A stretch of 64,000 nucleotides of DNA from Arthrobacter sp. NtRootA1. GTDB taxonomy: Bacteria; Actinomycetota; Actinomycetes; Actinomycetales; Micrococcaceae. The translations under genes and the position numbers were made by a program. This document shows, one piece after another, positions 26,238 through 34,760 of the stretch. The notes beneath the pieces are model-generated. The model was not told the origin of the DNA. It was given only the letters and a program-made list of their open reading frames with translations, and did not search any database. The DNA lies in the NCBI RefSeq assembly GCF_019976975.1, contig NZ_AP024630.1:3286001-3350000 (forward strand), given 5' to 3'. Numbering within the stretch: the stretch's first letter is position 1; each line of letters begins with the position of its first letter.

Positions 26238-26268
26238 GACCCCGCCTCGGCCGAAGCCGGGCGGGGTC
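26238..26268 (-). terminator. Terminator with U-tract
   Basis: GACCCCGCC pairs with GGCGGGGTC, and the loop contains TCGGCCGA. On the minus strand TTTTGCG follows. It lies about 33 bases beyond the gene ending at 26301. A second GC-rich pairing lies at about 26180-26230, and the 216-bp gap holds no gene. Confidence 0.8.
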
Positions 26269-26300
26269 GAACGAACGCCAGAAGAAGTGTTGCGTCGCTC

Positions 26301-26828
26301 TCAGGCGGCGTCGGTGTCGGCCTCACCGGGATCCTCGGCAGCGTCGTGCTTGTCAAACAGGAAACCCCGGGCCTGGCCGCTGGCCATCATGTCTCCGAGG
26401 TGCGCCAGGAGCACCGCGCGCTGCGTGGTCCGGCGGTCCTCCAGCGGGTCGTAGTCGCGCAGGGCATCCAGGTTGACCACCCAGCCGTTCTCGCGTTCGA
26501 CGGCTTCCTCAAGTTCGGAGCCAGCGGCGACGGTCATACCGGTGAAGTCGTGGTCGAACTCGGGTGTGACGTCGAGCCGCTGTGTCGGGTCGTCGATGTA
26601 AAGCGTGTCGCCGAACAGCAGCCCGCCGGAGCGGTCGAAGGCGGCGAGAAAGACGCGGTCGGCGCGGGAGGTGTTCTCGACGTGCACGGCGGCCACGGCG
26701 TCGTTGGCGAGAAAGTCCGTCTGGCTCAGACGGGCATAGGTGCGTGAGCGGGCTTCGTAGCACCACATGATCGACCGGGCCTCGTCGAATCCGCGGAACT
26801 CGTCGGAGGGGGGCTGCATATCGACCAT
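26301..26828 (-). CDS. Hypothetical protein under the XRE-type operator
   Basis: This 175-residue acidic soluble protein starts at ATG 26828 behind AAGGAG. No domain is recognised; the segment DRVFLAAFDRSGGLLFGDTLY is a plausible beta core. The AGTGGAA-N4-TTCCACT palindrome lies about 92 bp upstream, so the gene is probably controlled with the signalling-like cassette to its right. Confidence 0.75.
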   Translation of the reverse strand: MVDMQPPSDEFRGFDEARSIMWCYEARSRTYARLSQTDFLANDAVAAVHVENTSRADRVFLAAFDRSGGLLFGDTLYIDDPTQRLDVTPEFDHDFTGMTVAAGSELEEAVERENGWVVNLDALRDYDPLEDRRTTQRAVLLAHLGDMMASGQARGFLFDKHDAAEDPGEADTDAA

Positions 26829-26919
26829 CTGATGCTCCTTCACGGGCGTGATCACCTTAGTCCGGCGGGACATCACGATGTACGGAATCGCCGGGCCGTG
26901 ATTCCCATCCTGCCACAGG

Positions 26920-26937
26920 AGTGGAAAAGATTCCACT
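26920..26937. promoter_or_regulatory. XRE-cassette operator copy 1
   Basis: AGTGGAA-AAGA-TTCCACT is a perfect 7-bp inverted repeat with a 4-bp spacer, upstream of the leftward gene that starts at 26828. On the minus strand CAGGAT, 10 bases beyond the palindrome, may be its -10. Confidence 0.75.
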
Positions 26938-26997
26938 CAAATACCAAACGCCGGCACGAGGAAGACGTCCGCAGGGTGGTGGGACCCCGCGGCGGGA

Positions 26998-27405
26998 TCA
27001 GTCTTGAGCGGAATCAGGGCTCTTGGGAGGGTCATCGAGCTGCTCGCTCTTGCGCGCCAGTTCCACAATGGCCCGGATGCTGGCCAGTGCGCCGTCGCTG
27101 AGCCCGTGCACACGCAGGGCGATGGTGCGCTCCTGCGGGGTCAGCTCCTGCTCGGTGGCGCTGTCTGGCTCGTTCTCCTCCAGGAAGTAGGACAGGGGGA
27201 CGTCGAAGGCGTCGGCCAGGGCTCGGAGGTGCTGCAGGCGGGGATTGTGGGCCTCCCCCTTGCGCAGTTGCTGCAGGTAGCTGAGCGACATCGAGGAGAT
27301 GCCGCGCTGCTCCATTCTCTGGACGATTTCCTGCAGGGTGACGGGGCGACCGTGTGGTCCCGCCGTCTCCGCGAACAAGCGTTCTAGTCGCTGGGCGATG
27401 GTCAC
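26998..27405 (-). CDS. XRE-family helix-turn-helix regulator
   Basis: This 135-residue protein has an N-terminal HTH_3-type domain. TLQEIVQRMEQRGISSMSLS and YLQQLRKGEAHNPRLQHL form the two central helices, followed by ALADAFDVPLSYFLEE, the family's usual end. A helical C-terminal half of about 50 residues follows. The start is GTG 27405 with GGAGG 12-16 bases upstream. One copy of AGTGGAA-N4-TTCCAAT lies 76 bp upstream, which suggests autoregulation. A nearby ImmA/IrrE peptidase is the usual partner that inactivates such repressors. Confidence 0.88.
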   Translation of the reverse strand: MTIAQRLERLFAETAGPHGRPVTLQEIVQRMEQRGISSMSLSYLQQLRKGEAHNPRLQHLRALADAFDVPLSYFLEENEPDSATEQELTPQERTIALRVHGLSDGALASIRAIVELARKSEQLDDPPKSPDSAQD

Positions 27406-27480
27406 GGAGCTGGATCCTCCTCGTGATTTCAGACATGAAGTCATCGAGGCGAACGGTGCACGCGACGACACCTTCATACT

Positions 27481-27498
27481 AGTGGAAGATCTTCCAAT
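27481..27498. promoter_or_regulatory. XRE-cassette operator copy 2
   Basis: AGTGGAA-GATC-TTCCAAT has one mismatch from the consensus palindrome. On the minus strand it is directly followed by TAGTAT, a good -10 for the regulator gene, so a bound repressor would block the promoter. Confidence 0.75.
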
Positions 27499-27545
27499 GC
27501 GGTGGCATCGGCACATTTCCGGTTGCGCCGGAGCAGCGGGCAGTC

Positions 27546-28184
27546 CTAGCCGGCCGTGGGCATGTACGCACTGGCTCCGAGCATCACGGCGGCCGCCAGG
27601 CCGGATCCGAGTGTGAGCTCGAGGCGTGTGTGGTGCTTTAGCTTCAGCCGGGCGAAGGCGACCACGGGCAGCAGGGTTGGGAGGGCGAGCAGCCACCAGG
27701 GCGAGAGCAGCATCGCCGCGAGGACGACGAGGGAGGTGAAGCAGAACGCGTGCATGGAGACTTTCGGTCCCAGGAGGGTCACTCCCCCGGCAAGGACGAG
27801 CCCGGCAACCATCGTCGGCAGGATCCACAGCAGCGTGGGCGGTGCGTCCAGCAGCACCGCCGTTGCCATGCCTCCAAGCACAGACGCCACGCAGACCAGG
27901 AAGACCCACCAGCGTTGATCGCGCCGGGTGACGTGTCGGTCGGTGAGCTGCTCGCGCCGCACCGCGACATGGATGGTTGCTGTCGGGATCACTGCGCAGA
28001 AAGAGCCGATCAGGATGCCCCATCCGAGACCAACCCATGTATGCGGGTGGCCTGTGACGCCGCAGAGGACGCAGATGAGGAATACGGACACAGCGGGCGC
28101 GAACACGTCACCGAGGATCCGGGCGGCCCGGGTCGCAGGATCGCCGGCCGCGGGGATGCGGATTTTCGTTCCGTTCCCGGTCAT
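27546..28184 (-). CDS. PAP2-like multispanning membrane protein
   Basis: This 212-residue protein has about six membrane segments. The block KVSMHAFCFTSLVVLAAM resembles the K-(I/V)-S-x-H sequence seen in a subset of PAP2-like proteins. The full phosphatase signature is not evident, so catalytic activity is uncertain. Its ATG overlaps the stop of the DUF6545-like gene (ATGA), so the two are coupled. It presumably acts on, or carries, a lipid-like substrate in the same pathway as its neighbours. Confidence 0.7.
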   Translation of the reverse strand: MTGNGTKIRIPAAGDPATRAARILGDVFAPAVSVFLICVLCGVTGHPHTWVGLGWGILIGSFCAVIPTATIHVAVRREQLTDRHVTRRDQRWWVFLVCVASVLGGMATAVLLDAPPTLLWILPTMVAGLVLAGGVTLLGPKVSMHAFCFTSLVVLAAMLLSPWWLLALPTLLPVVAFARLKLKHHTRLELTLGSGLAAAVMLGASAYMPTAG

Positions 28185-29302
28185 CGCCCGTCCGTCCCAT
28201 TCATGGCACTCATCGCCACTCGGATCTCGTAGAGGCTCTGCACAGAGGCGGCCAGGGTTTCGTCGTCTTTCAGCTTGAGCGTGCGGAGCCGGCTCAGGGC
28301 GAGTGTGAACCACCCGAGGCTGGGAACGGCGTTCTCGCCGCTGAGATGGCGCACCAGCCCCGCCGACAGGTGCGGATCCTCGGGGTGCTGCCTGTGCAGG
28401 GGTTCCAGTGCGGGGTCGTGGTCCTCGCGGATGAGTCTGAGCGCGTCGTGGGTTTCGATGGTGAGCCTCGAGAGCGTCATCAGCTGATCGAACCCCTGCC
28501 TGTCTTCGGGCGGAAGCTTTACGTCGGGATGAAGAGTGGTGGTCGTTCGCCACAGAGGTACGACGACCTCGTGCGCGAGGCGGAGCGCGAGCCTCACCTG
28601 CGTTTCTATGCTGATGCGGCGGATGACCCCTGTTGCGAGTCCCAGGAAGAAGAAGCTGACAACGGTGACGAGGAGTTGTGTCCTCAGTTCAGTTCCGCCG
28701 ACGACCGGACTGCCAAAGAGGTCCAGGAGTGATGAGCCGATGAACAGGGCAGATCCGATGGCCCCCGTAAAGACGAATGCAACCGGAAGGCGGGCGGAGA
28801 AGGGCTGGTTCTTCTGCGTCATGGTCCGCCAACAGCCGACGGCAACTACGGCAGTTGCCGCGGCGAATGCAGAGAGGTACAGGAAGTTGTAGGAGATCAG
28901 CGCCCAGGCCTGGCCGCGGGCAAGGGCGGCGTCGATGTCGACCCGGTCGTAGATGGTGCCGTCGGCATGGACGGGGATGAACCACACCAGCACGGCCTCG
29001 CCCAGGGCGATGATCCCGGCGAAGAGGTAGATGAACCGGGTTGCACGTCGTGAAAGCGGAGTAGCGCGGAACGTGAGGATGAGCAGCGCCACGGATACCT
29101 GGGCGGTCAGGATGGCAAGGCGCTTGAGGAGGTCGACGGCAGGTCCGTCTAAGGGCGGCTCCACGCCACGGCAGACCGTGGCCACGAAGAGGGCGGCACA
29201 GGTGACCCTGAGAAGGTTAACCCGGCGTCGGCGTCCTTGATACAGGGCAGAGACGATGATGATCAGGCCCATGGTGATACCGACAATGATGATCTCAGTC
29301 AT
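28181..29302 (-). CDS. MAB_1171c/DUF6545-like membrane protein
   Basis: This 373-residue protein has seven or more hydrophobic segments in the first 235 residues, starting with IIIVGITMGLIIIVSALYQG. A cytoplasmic helical domain of about 140 residues follows, with RLALRLAHEVVVPLWRTTTT and DALRLIRE. This architecture and sequence style match the actinobacterial MAB_1171c family (DUF6545), often found beside XRE, ImmA-type and short-chain dehydrogenase genes. I assign this from memory of the family, not by search. The gene overlaps both neighbours by one or four bases, so the three form one operon. Confidence 0.72.
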   Translation of the reverse strand: MTEIIIVGITMGLIIIVSALYQGRRRRVNLLRVTCAALFVATVCRGVEPPLDGPAVDLLKRLAILTAQVSVALLILTFRATPLSRRATRFIYLFAGIIALGEAVLVWFIPVHADGTIYDRVDIDAALARGQAWALISYNFLYLSAFAAATAVVAVGCWRTMTQKNQPFSARLPVAFVFTGAIGSALFIGSSLLDLFGSPVVGGTELRTQLLVTVVSFFFLGLATGVIRRISIETQVRLALRLAHEVVVPLWRTTTTLHPDVKLPPEDRQGFDQLMTLSRLTIETHDALRLIREDHDPALEPLHRQHPEDPHLSAGLVRHLSGENAVPSLGWFTLALSRLRTLKLKDDETLAASVQSLYEIRVAMSAMNGTDGR

Positions 29303-29859
29303 CAGATCTCACCGTCCTCGTTTGATCCGGACAGGAAGGCGAGGACCTCGCTGCGTTCTTCCGATGCCCGCCGCTTCCGGTGCAGAGCATCCATCAGCCG
29401 CATGCCGGTGGTCTCGGCGCGTTTCTCCACCGGATCGTCGAACATGCTGCGCAGATGGGTGCAGTCGGTGTCGGCCCGGACGTCGCCGTGCAGGATATGG
29501 GCGAACTCGTGGAGGATTGTCTGCTCAATGTTGAGGGGCGGGAGCTCAGGGTCGTAGAAGACGTGGGCCACTCGTCCGATCACAGTGGTGAGGCCGCTGA
29601 CCTCATGATGGCGCATCTCATCCGGGATGGGCCGTATCACGATCTCGAGGCCGCAAGCTGAGGCGATGGCTTTCCCGAGTGCTTCGAGGCTCAACTCGTT
29701 CGGCCAGTCGAAGAGGTCGAGCTGAGCGGGCTTCGGGGTGCAGCTGGTGGGACCGACCTTGGCAGCGCCTTTGCGCATCAGTCGGGCGAACAGGGGGTGA
29801 CGGGGCTGGCCGTTCCGAGGCGTATTGGCGGTCGCAGCGGATGGAATGAAGGCAGGCAT
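29302..29859 (-). CDS. ImmA/IrrE-type metallopeptidase
   Basis: This 185-residue protein has the zinc-binding motif HEFAH (117-121) within EQTILHEFAHILHGD, and a downstream acidic helix EKRAETTGMRL that can supply the third ligand. This is the ImmA/IrrE (M78-like) pattern. Known members cleave or release XRE-family repressors in response to a signal. The regulator lies three genes downstream on the same strand. The stop overlaps the next start (TGATG), showing translational coupling. Confidence 0.85.
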   Translation of the reverse strand: MPAFIPSAATANTPRNGQPRHPLFARLMRKGAAKVGPTSCTPKPAQLDLFDWPNELSLEALGKAIASACGLEIVIRPIPDEMRHHEVSGLTTVIGRVAHVFYDPELPPLNIEQTILHEFAHILHGDVRADTDCTHLRSMFDDPVEKRAETTGMRLMDALHRKRRASEERSEVLAFLSGSNEDGEI

Positions 29860-29928
29860 CAGCGTTCCTCAAAATAGCGAGAAGAGCGGACACCGCCTGT
29901 CGTTTGTCAACGAAGGGGTACAAGTCCA

Positions 29929-29953
29929 GTAAAGTTCCGTGTCACAACTTTAC
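29929..29953. promoter_or_regulatory. Perfect inverted repeat upstream of the SDR gene
   Basis: GTAAAGTT, a 9-base spacer, and AACTTTAC form a perfect 8-bp inverted repeat 22 bases before the SDR start codon. It differs from the AGTGGAA operators, so a second DNA-binding protein or an RNA hairpin in the leader is possible. Confidence 0.5.
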
Positions 29954-29975
29954 AACCTGGGAGGGTAAGAAAAAA

Positions 29976-30674
29976 ATGAGCGACATGGGGAGAACTGCCC
30001 TGGTGATCGGTGCAACCCGTGGGATCGGGGCGGCCACGGCTCGAGCCCTGCTCTCCGCCGGCTACCGGACGGCGGGTACGCATCGTACCGGGGGGACCGT
30101 GCCCGAGGGGGTGCTCCCCCTCGAGATGGATGTGCGTGACGGTAATTCGATCGCAGCTGGCGTCAAGGCGGCTGCCGCCGACCTAGGTGGTCTGGATGTG
30201 CTCGTCGTCGCAGCAGGGATCACCCGCGACAAGCTGCTCATGCGGATGAGCGAGGAAGACCTGAGCGAGGTCATGCAGGTCAATGCGATCGGGCCGATGC
30301 TGGCCTGCAAGGCGGCCCTGGGGCCGATGCTGCGGCAGCGTGGCGGATCGATCGTGCTGGTTTCATCCATGTCCGTGAAGTACGGCGTTGTCGGCCAGTG
30401 CAATTACACTGCATCCAAGGGGGCATTGGAAGCGTTTGCACGATCGATGGCCAGGGAGTACGCAGCCCGGAACATCCGGGTGAACGTTGTTGCTCCCGGC
30501 GCAACTGATACGGACATGATGGCTGATGTTGCTGAGGAGGCACGGATGGCAATGCTGGAAGGAATCCCGCTGGGTCGGTTCGGGACGGCAGATGAAGTCG
30601 CTTCGGCGATCATTCACACCGCGGAGAATACCTACATGTCGGGGGCCACTGTGCAGGTCTCAGGCGGTATTTGA
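29976..30674 (+). CDS. Short-chain dehydrogenase/reductase, FabG-like
   Basis: This 232-residue protein has the Rossmann motif GATRGIG (12-18), AAG at 79-81, and the catalytic set Ser131, Tyr144 and Lys148 within NYTASKGA. It ends in the usual GGI. FabG-like enzymes reduce 3-oxoacyl groups with NADPH. The start is behind GGGAGG. A FabG-like enzyme next to a methyltransferase and a sensor-type protein suggests synthesis of a small modified signal molecule, which is inference. It overlaps no gene and is followed 2 bp later by the Rv3651-like gene. Confidence 0.92.
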   Translation: MSDMGRTALVIGATRGIGAATARALLSAGYRTAGTHRTGGTVPEGVLPLEMDVRDGNSIAAGVKAAAADLGGLDVLVVAAGITRDKLLMRMSEEDLSEVMQVNAIGPMLACKAALGPMLRQRGGSIVLVSSMSVKYGVVGQCNYTASKGALEAFARSMAREYAARNIRVNVVAPGATDTDMMADVAEEARMAMLEGIPLGRFGTADEVASAIIHTAENTYMSGATVQVSGGI

Positions 30675-30676
30675 TC

Positions 30677-31762
30677 ATGCAGGTCCAGCTGGATGTAGGT
30701 TCCTGGGGCCTTTTCTGCGGAAGCGACGGCAAGCAGCTGGTTCTGGTGGACGATAAGCCCTGTGGTCCGGTCTCCGCTCGGAAGCCCACGCGTGCAATTC
30801 CCAGGCGTCTTCTACTTGATGAGAACCGCATCGCCCAGGTGATGCGCAGTGGCAATGTAATTTCCGAGACAGTCCCCCATGCGGACGAGCAGTGGGCAGT
30901 TGAGGTACGGCCCGTCTTCTCTCCACGTACCTCCACGGTGATCGGTGTCCTCGCCGGCGTGGCCAAAGCGGCTGATCCGCTTCCGGAACCACCGCTGGTC
31001 GGTGGCTGGGAATGGGAGATCGAGCGTGACGCCGACGGTCAACCAACACTGCGCCGGCGCACGTACTGGGACCGGAACCTGTTTCGTATCTATAACGTCG
31101 ACACAAGCGTCGCCCAGCAGCGCAGTGGCTATTGGGAAGCCGGGGAATGGGCGAGCGAGCTCATCGACCAGTCCGACCGGATGCGCGTGAACAGCCTCAT
31201 CCGCGACGGCATCCAGGACGGGCTGATGGGCGTAACGGGCAAGGTCCGGTGCCTGACCTACAACATCGTCACAGGTTACGGCACGGCTTCACAGGACCGT
31301 CGGCACATGCGCCTGGTCGGCGTGATTCCGCCGATCGAGCCCGATCACGACAAGATCTATCTGCAGGGCTTCAGTTACGAGGCCCCGGAGACTTTTCACG
31401 ATATGGCCTTCGAGCAAGACGCCAATGCGGGGCGGGTGGACGACGTGCTTCGCGGAGTCATGGCCCTGGCCAAGGAACCGATGGCCGTCGTCGACTCTGC
31501 AACGCTGGATGTTCTTATGACGTCGCCATCGTGGCGTCGGGAAGACTTCGGGTATGTCGGCGGCCTTGGTGAATTTGCCATTGACGCTTCAGGTGAGTTG
31601 CACAGGTTCATCGCGGCTGCGGCGAGGGATACCGCTCGTTCTCAATCGATGGGTCTGGCGCTTCGCCGGGTCGACGGTTCCGTGCAGAATGTGCGCATCA
31701 CCGCCACCGGAGTCAGGTCTGGGGCTGAAGGGCGGGATGCAGTCATCAGGCTCGACTTTTAG
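30677..31762 (+). CDS. Rv3651-like (DUF5593-type) putative sensor protein
   Basis: This 361-residue soluble protein starts at ATG 30677, two bases after the SDR stop. Its three segments are an N-terminal beta-rich part, a middle block with GGWEWEIERDADG and YWDRNLFRIYN that reads like a PAS-type fold, and a C-terminal GAF/PAS-like part (MALAKEPMAVVDSATLDVLM). This resembles mycobacterial Rv3651-like proteins (DUF5593). Assignment is from pattern memory. It could sense or bind the product of the adjacent enzymes. Its stop overlaps by 4 bp the stop of the convergent methyltransferase gene. Confidence 0.68.
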   Translation: MQVQLDVGSWGLFCGSDGKQLVLVDDKPCGPVSARKPTRAIPRRLLLDENRIAQVMRSGNVISETVPHADEQWAVEVRPVFSPRTSTVIGVLAGVAKAADPLPEPPLVGGWEWEIERDADGQPTLRRRTYWDRNLFRIYNVDTSVAQQRSGYWEAGEWASELIDQSDRMRVNSLIRDGIQDGLMGVTGKVRCLTYNIVTGYGTASQDRRHMRLVGVIPPIEPDHDKIYLQGFSYEAPETFHDMAFEQDANAGRVDDVLRGVMALAKEPMAVVDSATLDVLMTSPSWRREDFGYVGGLGEFAIDASGELHRFIAAAARDTARSQSMGLALRRVDGSVQNVRITATGVRSGAEGRDAVIRLDF

Positions 31763-32448
31763 TCGAGTCCACCTGCCCCGCCGTTTCGCAACGGGTTTCG
31801 TGCACTGAACACCGCCACGGTACCGATGACGTCGACCTTCACTTGGTCGAAGCTTCGCCGCAGTGCAGCCTCAAGTCCTGCGGCGTCGTCTTCGCGGTTG
31901 TGAAAGATGCCCAGGCGGTTGTACAGGGCCATGAAGCCGCGGCCGATGAGGTTGTGGCTCACGCCACTGCCCAGGATGGTACTGCCGAACAGCACACCGT
32001 CAGCAGCGAGCCGCTCCCCTAGGTGTTTGAAAGCTACGCCCTTGTCCGCCCAGGAGCCGGGAACGCAGTGGAAGACGTAGTTCGCCGCGATGGAATCGAA
32101 TTGGCCGAGAGCCTCGGGGATCGGTTCGAGGACGTTCGCGGTCACACCTCTGGTGCTTACGTGGGTGTGGGCGAGTCTGGACGCTGCGTGCTCCACGCTG
32201 TTTTCGTTGAGGTCCATGAGTGTGATCTCAGCAGATTCGGGGAGGTCGGCATTGGCGAGGTACCAACCAGTGCCGGGACCGACATCGAGATGGCGGGTGC
32301 CGATGCAACGGTTGTACTGGTCTAGCATGAGCTGGCTGGGGCATCGCCAGGCCAGCGAATTGGAGAACTTCACGACGAGCAGGTCGTAGAAGCCCAGCAC
32401 CGGCTTGCTGTAGATACCTGCGCCGCGGCGCACTTCCTGGTCGTTCAT
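31759..32448 (-). CDS. Class I SAM-dependent methyltransferase
   Basis: This 229-residue protein has motif I HLDVGPGTGWYL (about 52-63), the acidic loop ITLMDLNENSVEHA (Asp binding the SAM ribose) and FDSIAANYVFHCVPG as motif IV. It is a small-molecule type; no DNA-methylase NPPY is present. A start at ATG 32448 fits the family. Its promoter carries the third AGTGGAA-N4-TTCCACT operator, so it is expressed with the XRE-controlled group. Confidence 0.88.
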   Translation of the reverse strand: MNDQEVRRGAGIYSKPVLGFYDLLVVKFSNSLAWRCPSQLMLDQYNRCIGTRHLDVGPGTGWYLANADLPESAEITLMDLNENSVEHAASRLAHTHVSTRGVTANVLEPIPEALGQFDSIAANYVFHCVPGSWADKGVAFKHLGERLAADGVLFGSTILGSGVSHNLIGRGFMALYNRLGIFHNREDDAAGLEAALRRSFDQVKVDVIGTVAVFSARNPLRNGGAGGLD

Positions 32449-32567
32449 GTGATCGGAGCCTATCGGTCGAGGTCGGCGAAGTGAGGGTGAGCAGGGTGGT
32501 TTCACGAAGGAGCAAGGACGGCTGTGCTGGGGTCCGTGTCCACTGGGCAGCTCTGAGATTGCATCCT

Positions 32568-32585
32568 AGTGGAAGTAGTTCCACT
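32568..32585. promoter_or_regulatory. XRE-cassette operator copy 3
   Basis: AGTGGAA-GTAG-TTCCACT is a perfect 7-bp inverted repeat with a 4-bp spacer. On the minus strand TAGGAT overlaps its end and is a good -10 for the methyltransferase gene, the same arrangement as copy 2 with TAGTAT. Confidence 0.78.
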
Positions 32586-32608
32586 GGTGAAGTCGAGCCG
32601 GTGCGGCG

Positions 32609-32956
32609 TCAGCCGAAGACCAGCTCGCCGTAGCAAGCGGTCTGAAGGATGATGTCAAGGTCTTGGACGCAGCCGAATCCGAGCTGTTCGGACTCGATGG
32701 CGGCAGAGCAGCAGAGGTGGTACCCCTTCTGCTTGGCCTTTCGAAAGGCTTCCTTGATTTGGGCGGCCGACAGCTCGTAGTCCTTGGTCTTGGACTCGTC
32801 ATCAGACTCTGGATCGTCAAGTGTGATGCTCACGTGCAAGCCGTCCTCTGTCAGCTTGCTCCCGTGGTACCAGGGAAGCGCGCCACCGAAGTAGAACTCT
32901 TCGACGTCCTGCAGGACTGAAGCTGCTGATTGGGTGAAGATACCGGTGTTGGTCAT
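32609..32956 (-). CDS. Small hypothetical protein
   Basis: This 115-residue protein starts at ATG 32956 behind a GAAGGAA-type site. It is acidic with a helical middle (ELSAAQIKEAFRKAKQKGYH) and three Cys in the C-terminal half. No domain is recognised. It lies just outside the operator of the methyltransferase gene and is not obviously part of that cassette. Confidence 0.72.
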   Translation of the reverse strand: MTNTGIFTQSAASVLQDVEEFYFGGALPWYHGSKLTEDGLHVSITLDDPESDDESKTKDYELSAAQIKEAFRKAKQKGYHLCCSAAIESEQLGFGCVQDLDIILQTACYGELVFG

Positions 32957-32984
32957 GTTTCCATTCCTTCGCGATTCCGTGCGA

Positions 32985-33347
32985 TCAGGGCAAAATGACT
33001 TCGCGGGAGGCGAGGTCGGAGAGAACGGCCGGATCCGGGACCCATGCATCGACGCTGTCCTCCTCACAGAGGGCATCGATCAAAGGGTGGCCTTCCAGCG
33101 CGCTGCGGGCTTCTGTGGGAGATGCGAAGACGACAGCTGTGCGGGGATGGAACTCCCGGTCGATGAGCACGTAGCCTAGTTCGCCGGGCTCGCGGCGCTG
33201 CATGCGCAGCAGGTCGAGATGCAACCGTGCCTGCGCTTCGACGGCGGCGACGTCGATACCAAGATCTGCTGAGAGTCGGTCGTCCACAGTCCTGGGCTTG
33301 TCGGACTCCGGGGTCTGCCTCGCGCGTTCAGTGTTGTCGTTGATCAT
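32985..33347 (-). CDS. Small hypothetical protein
   Basis: This protein of about 120 residues may start at ATG 33347, 6 bp after AGAGGGG, or at ATG 33353. It is soluble and acidic with HPRTAVVFASPTEARSALEG near the centre. No family is recognised. It is separated from the next gene by 28 bp. Confidence 0.7.
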   Translation of the reverse strand: MINDNTERARQTPESDKPRTVDDRLSADLGIDVAAVEAQARLHLDLLRMQRREPGELGYVLIDREFHPRTAVVFASPTEARSALEGHPLIDALCEEDSVDAWVPDPAVLSDLASREVILP

Positions 33348-33455
33348 GCTCATCCCCTCTCGTAGGTCTTGTGGAAGCCGACGACTTTGCTGGTGATTTT
33401 CCATGCAGCGACGATCCAGGATGATGCGGTCACGGTTCTACCTCTGGTCCGCGAT

Positions 33456-34757
33456 CTAGTCGAGGGGGTTCCTGTCCTCCACGGTCATCTGATCGATCGC
33501 AGCCAACCGTCTGGCGATGGTTTGTTCGAAGCCATTGCCGGTAGGACGGTAATACTGTGTGCCGCGGACGGCATCGGGTAGATATTGCTGCAAGACAACT
33601 CCGTGTTCGAAGTCGTGAGGGTAGAAGTAGCCTTCTCCGTGCCCGAGGCCCTTCGCGCCCGGGTAGTGCGCGTCGCGCAGGTGCACTGGCACGCTCCCGG
33701 TCCGGCCGCGCCGGACGTCTTCCAGCGCTTGGTCGATGCCGCGGATGACGGCCGGCGACTTGGGGGCCGTGGCGATTGCGACCGTTGCCTGAGCGAGGTT
33801 GAGCCGCGCCTCGGGCATACCGATCAGCTGGACTGCCTGGGCGGCGGCCACTGCGATGCCCAGCACCGAGGGGTCGGCCATGCCGACGTCCTCGGAGGCG
33901 TGCACCACCAAGCGCCGTGCGATGAACCTCGGGTCCTCCCCCGCCTCGATCATCCGGGCCAGCCAGTGCAGGGCCGCATCCGGGTCGCTGCCTCTCATGC
34001 TCTTGATGAATGCGCTGACGACGTCGTAGTGCTGGTCGCCATCGCGGTCGTAACGCTGCAGCGCAGCGCCGGTGACCTGCTCCAGCACCTCGCGGTCGAC
34101 GACGCTCTTGCCTGCGGCCTGCGCAGTTGCGACAGCGGTCTCCAGCCGGTTCAGCGCCTGGCGGACGTCGCCGCTGGACAGCCCTGCAATGATCTGCAGC
34201 GCGGGGTCGGCGAACCCGATCCCGGTGGCTGAGAGGACCGGGTCCTCCTCTAGGGCACGCGAGAGCAGGTTCACGACCTCGCCGTCCTCCACAGGGCGTA
34301 GGACCAGCAGGATTGAGCGCGAGACCAGTGCCGAGTTGACCGAGAAGCTCGGGTTCTCGGTGGTCGCGCCGATGAGCGAGATGACCCCGGCCTCCACGGC
34401 GGGCAGGAGGACGTCCTGCTGCGCCTTGGAGAAGCGGTGGATCTCGTCAATGAAAACGAACGTCTGGAGGTCGTCGTCGAGGGCCTTCTGGGCTCCGGCG
34501 AGCGTTTTGCGGACATCGGCTACGCCGGCGCTGGTCGCAGAGAGCTCGACGAAGCGGCGGCTGGTTTGGCGGGCGATCACCGAGGCGATGGTGGTCTTGC
34601 CGACGCCGGGCGGACCCCAGAGCAGGACCGAGGTCGCACCCTCGCCCTGGGCGAGCAGCTCGAGCGGCGAGCCGGGAAAGACCAGGTGCTCCTGGCCCAC
34701 GATCTGGTCGAGGGAGGTGGGACGCATGCGGGCGGCCAGGGGTTGGATGGCACTCAT
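33456..34757 (-). CDS. rarA: RarA/MgsA-type AAA+ ATPase
   Basis: This 433-residue protein has Walker A GPPGVGKT (48-55), Walker B FIDEIHRFSKAQQD, sensor 1 IGATTENPSFSVN, and the C-terminal tetramerisation region with RGSDPDAALHWLARM and ASEDVGMADP. These are diagnostic of the MgsA/RarA/WRNIP1 family, which acts at stalled replication forks and loads or remodels DNA-bound proteins. Length is normal. Such genes are usually chromosomal, so a copy here is notable. It is followed by intergenic sequence with no gene up to the stop of the neighbouring gene. Confidence 0.93.
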   Translation of the reverse strand: MSAIQPLAARMRPTSLDQIVGQEHLVFPGSPLELLAQGEGATSVLLWGPPGVGKTTIASVIARQTSRRFVELSATSAGVADVRKTLAGAQKALDDDLQTFVFIDEIHRFSKAQQDVLLPAVEAGVISLIGATTENPSFSVNSALVSRSILLVLRPVEDGEVVNLLSRALEEDPVLSATGIGFADPALQIIAGLSSGDVRQALNRLETAVATAQAAGKSVVDREVLEQVTGAALQRYDRDGDQHYDVVSAFIKSMRGSDPDAALHWLARMIEAGEDPRFIARRLVVHASEDVGMADPSVLGIAVAAAQAVQLIGMPEARLNLAQATVAIATAPKSPAVIRGIDQALEDVRRGRTGSVPVHLRDAHYPGAKGLGHGEGYFYPHDFEHGVVLQQYLPDAVRGTQYYRPTGNGFEQTIARRLAAIDQMTVEDRNPLD

Positions 34758-34760
34758 GGT

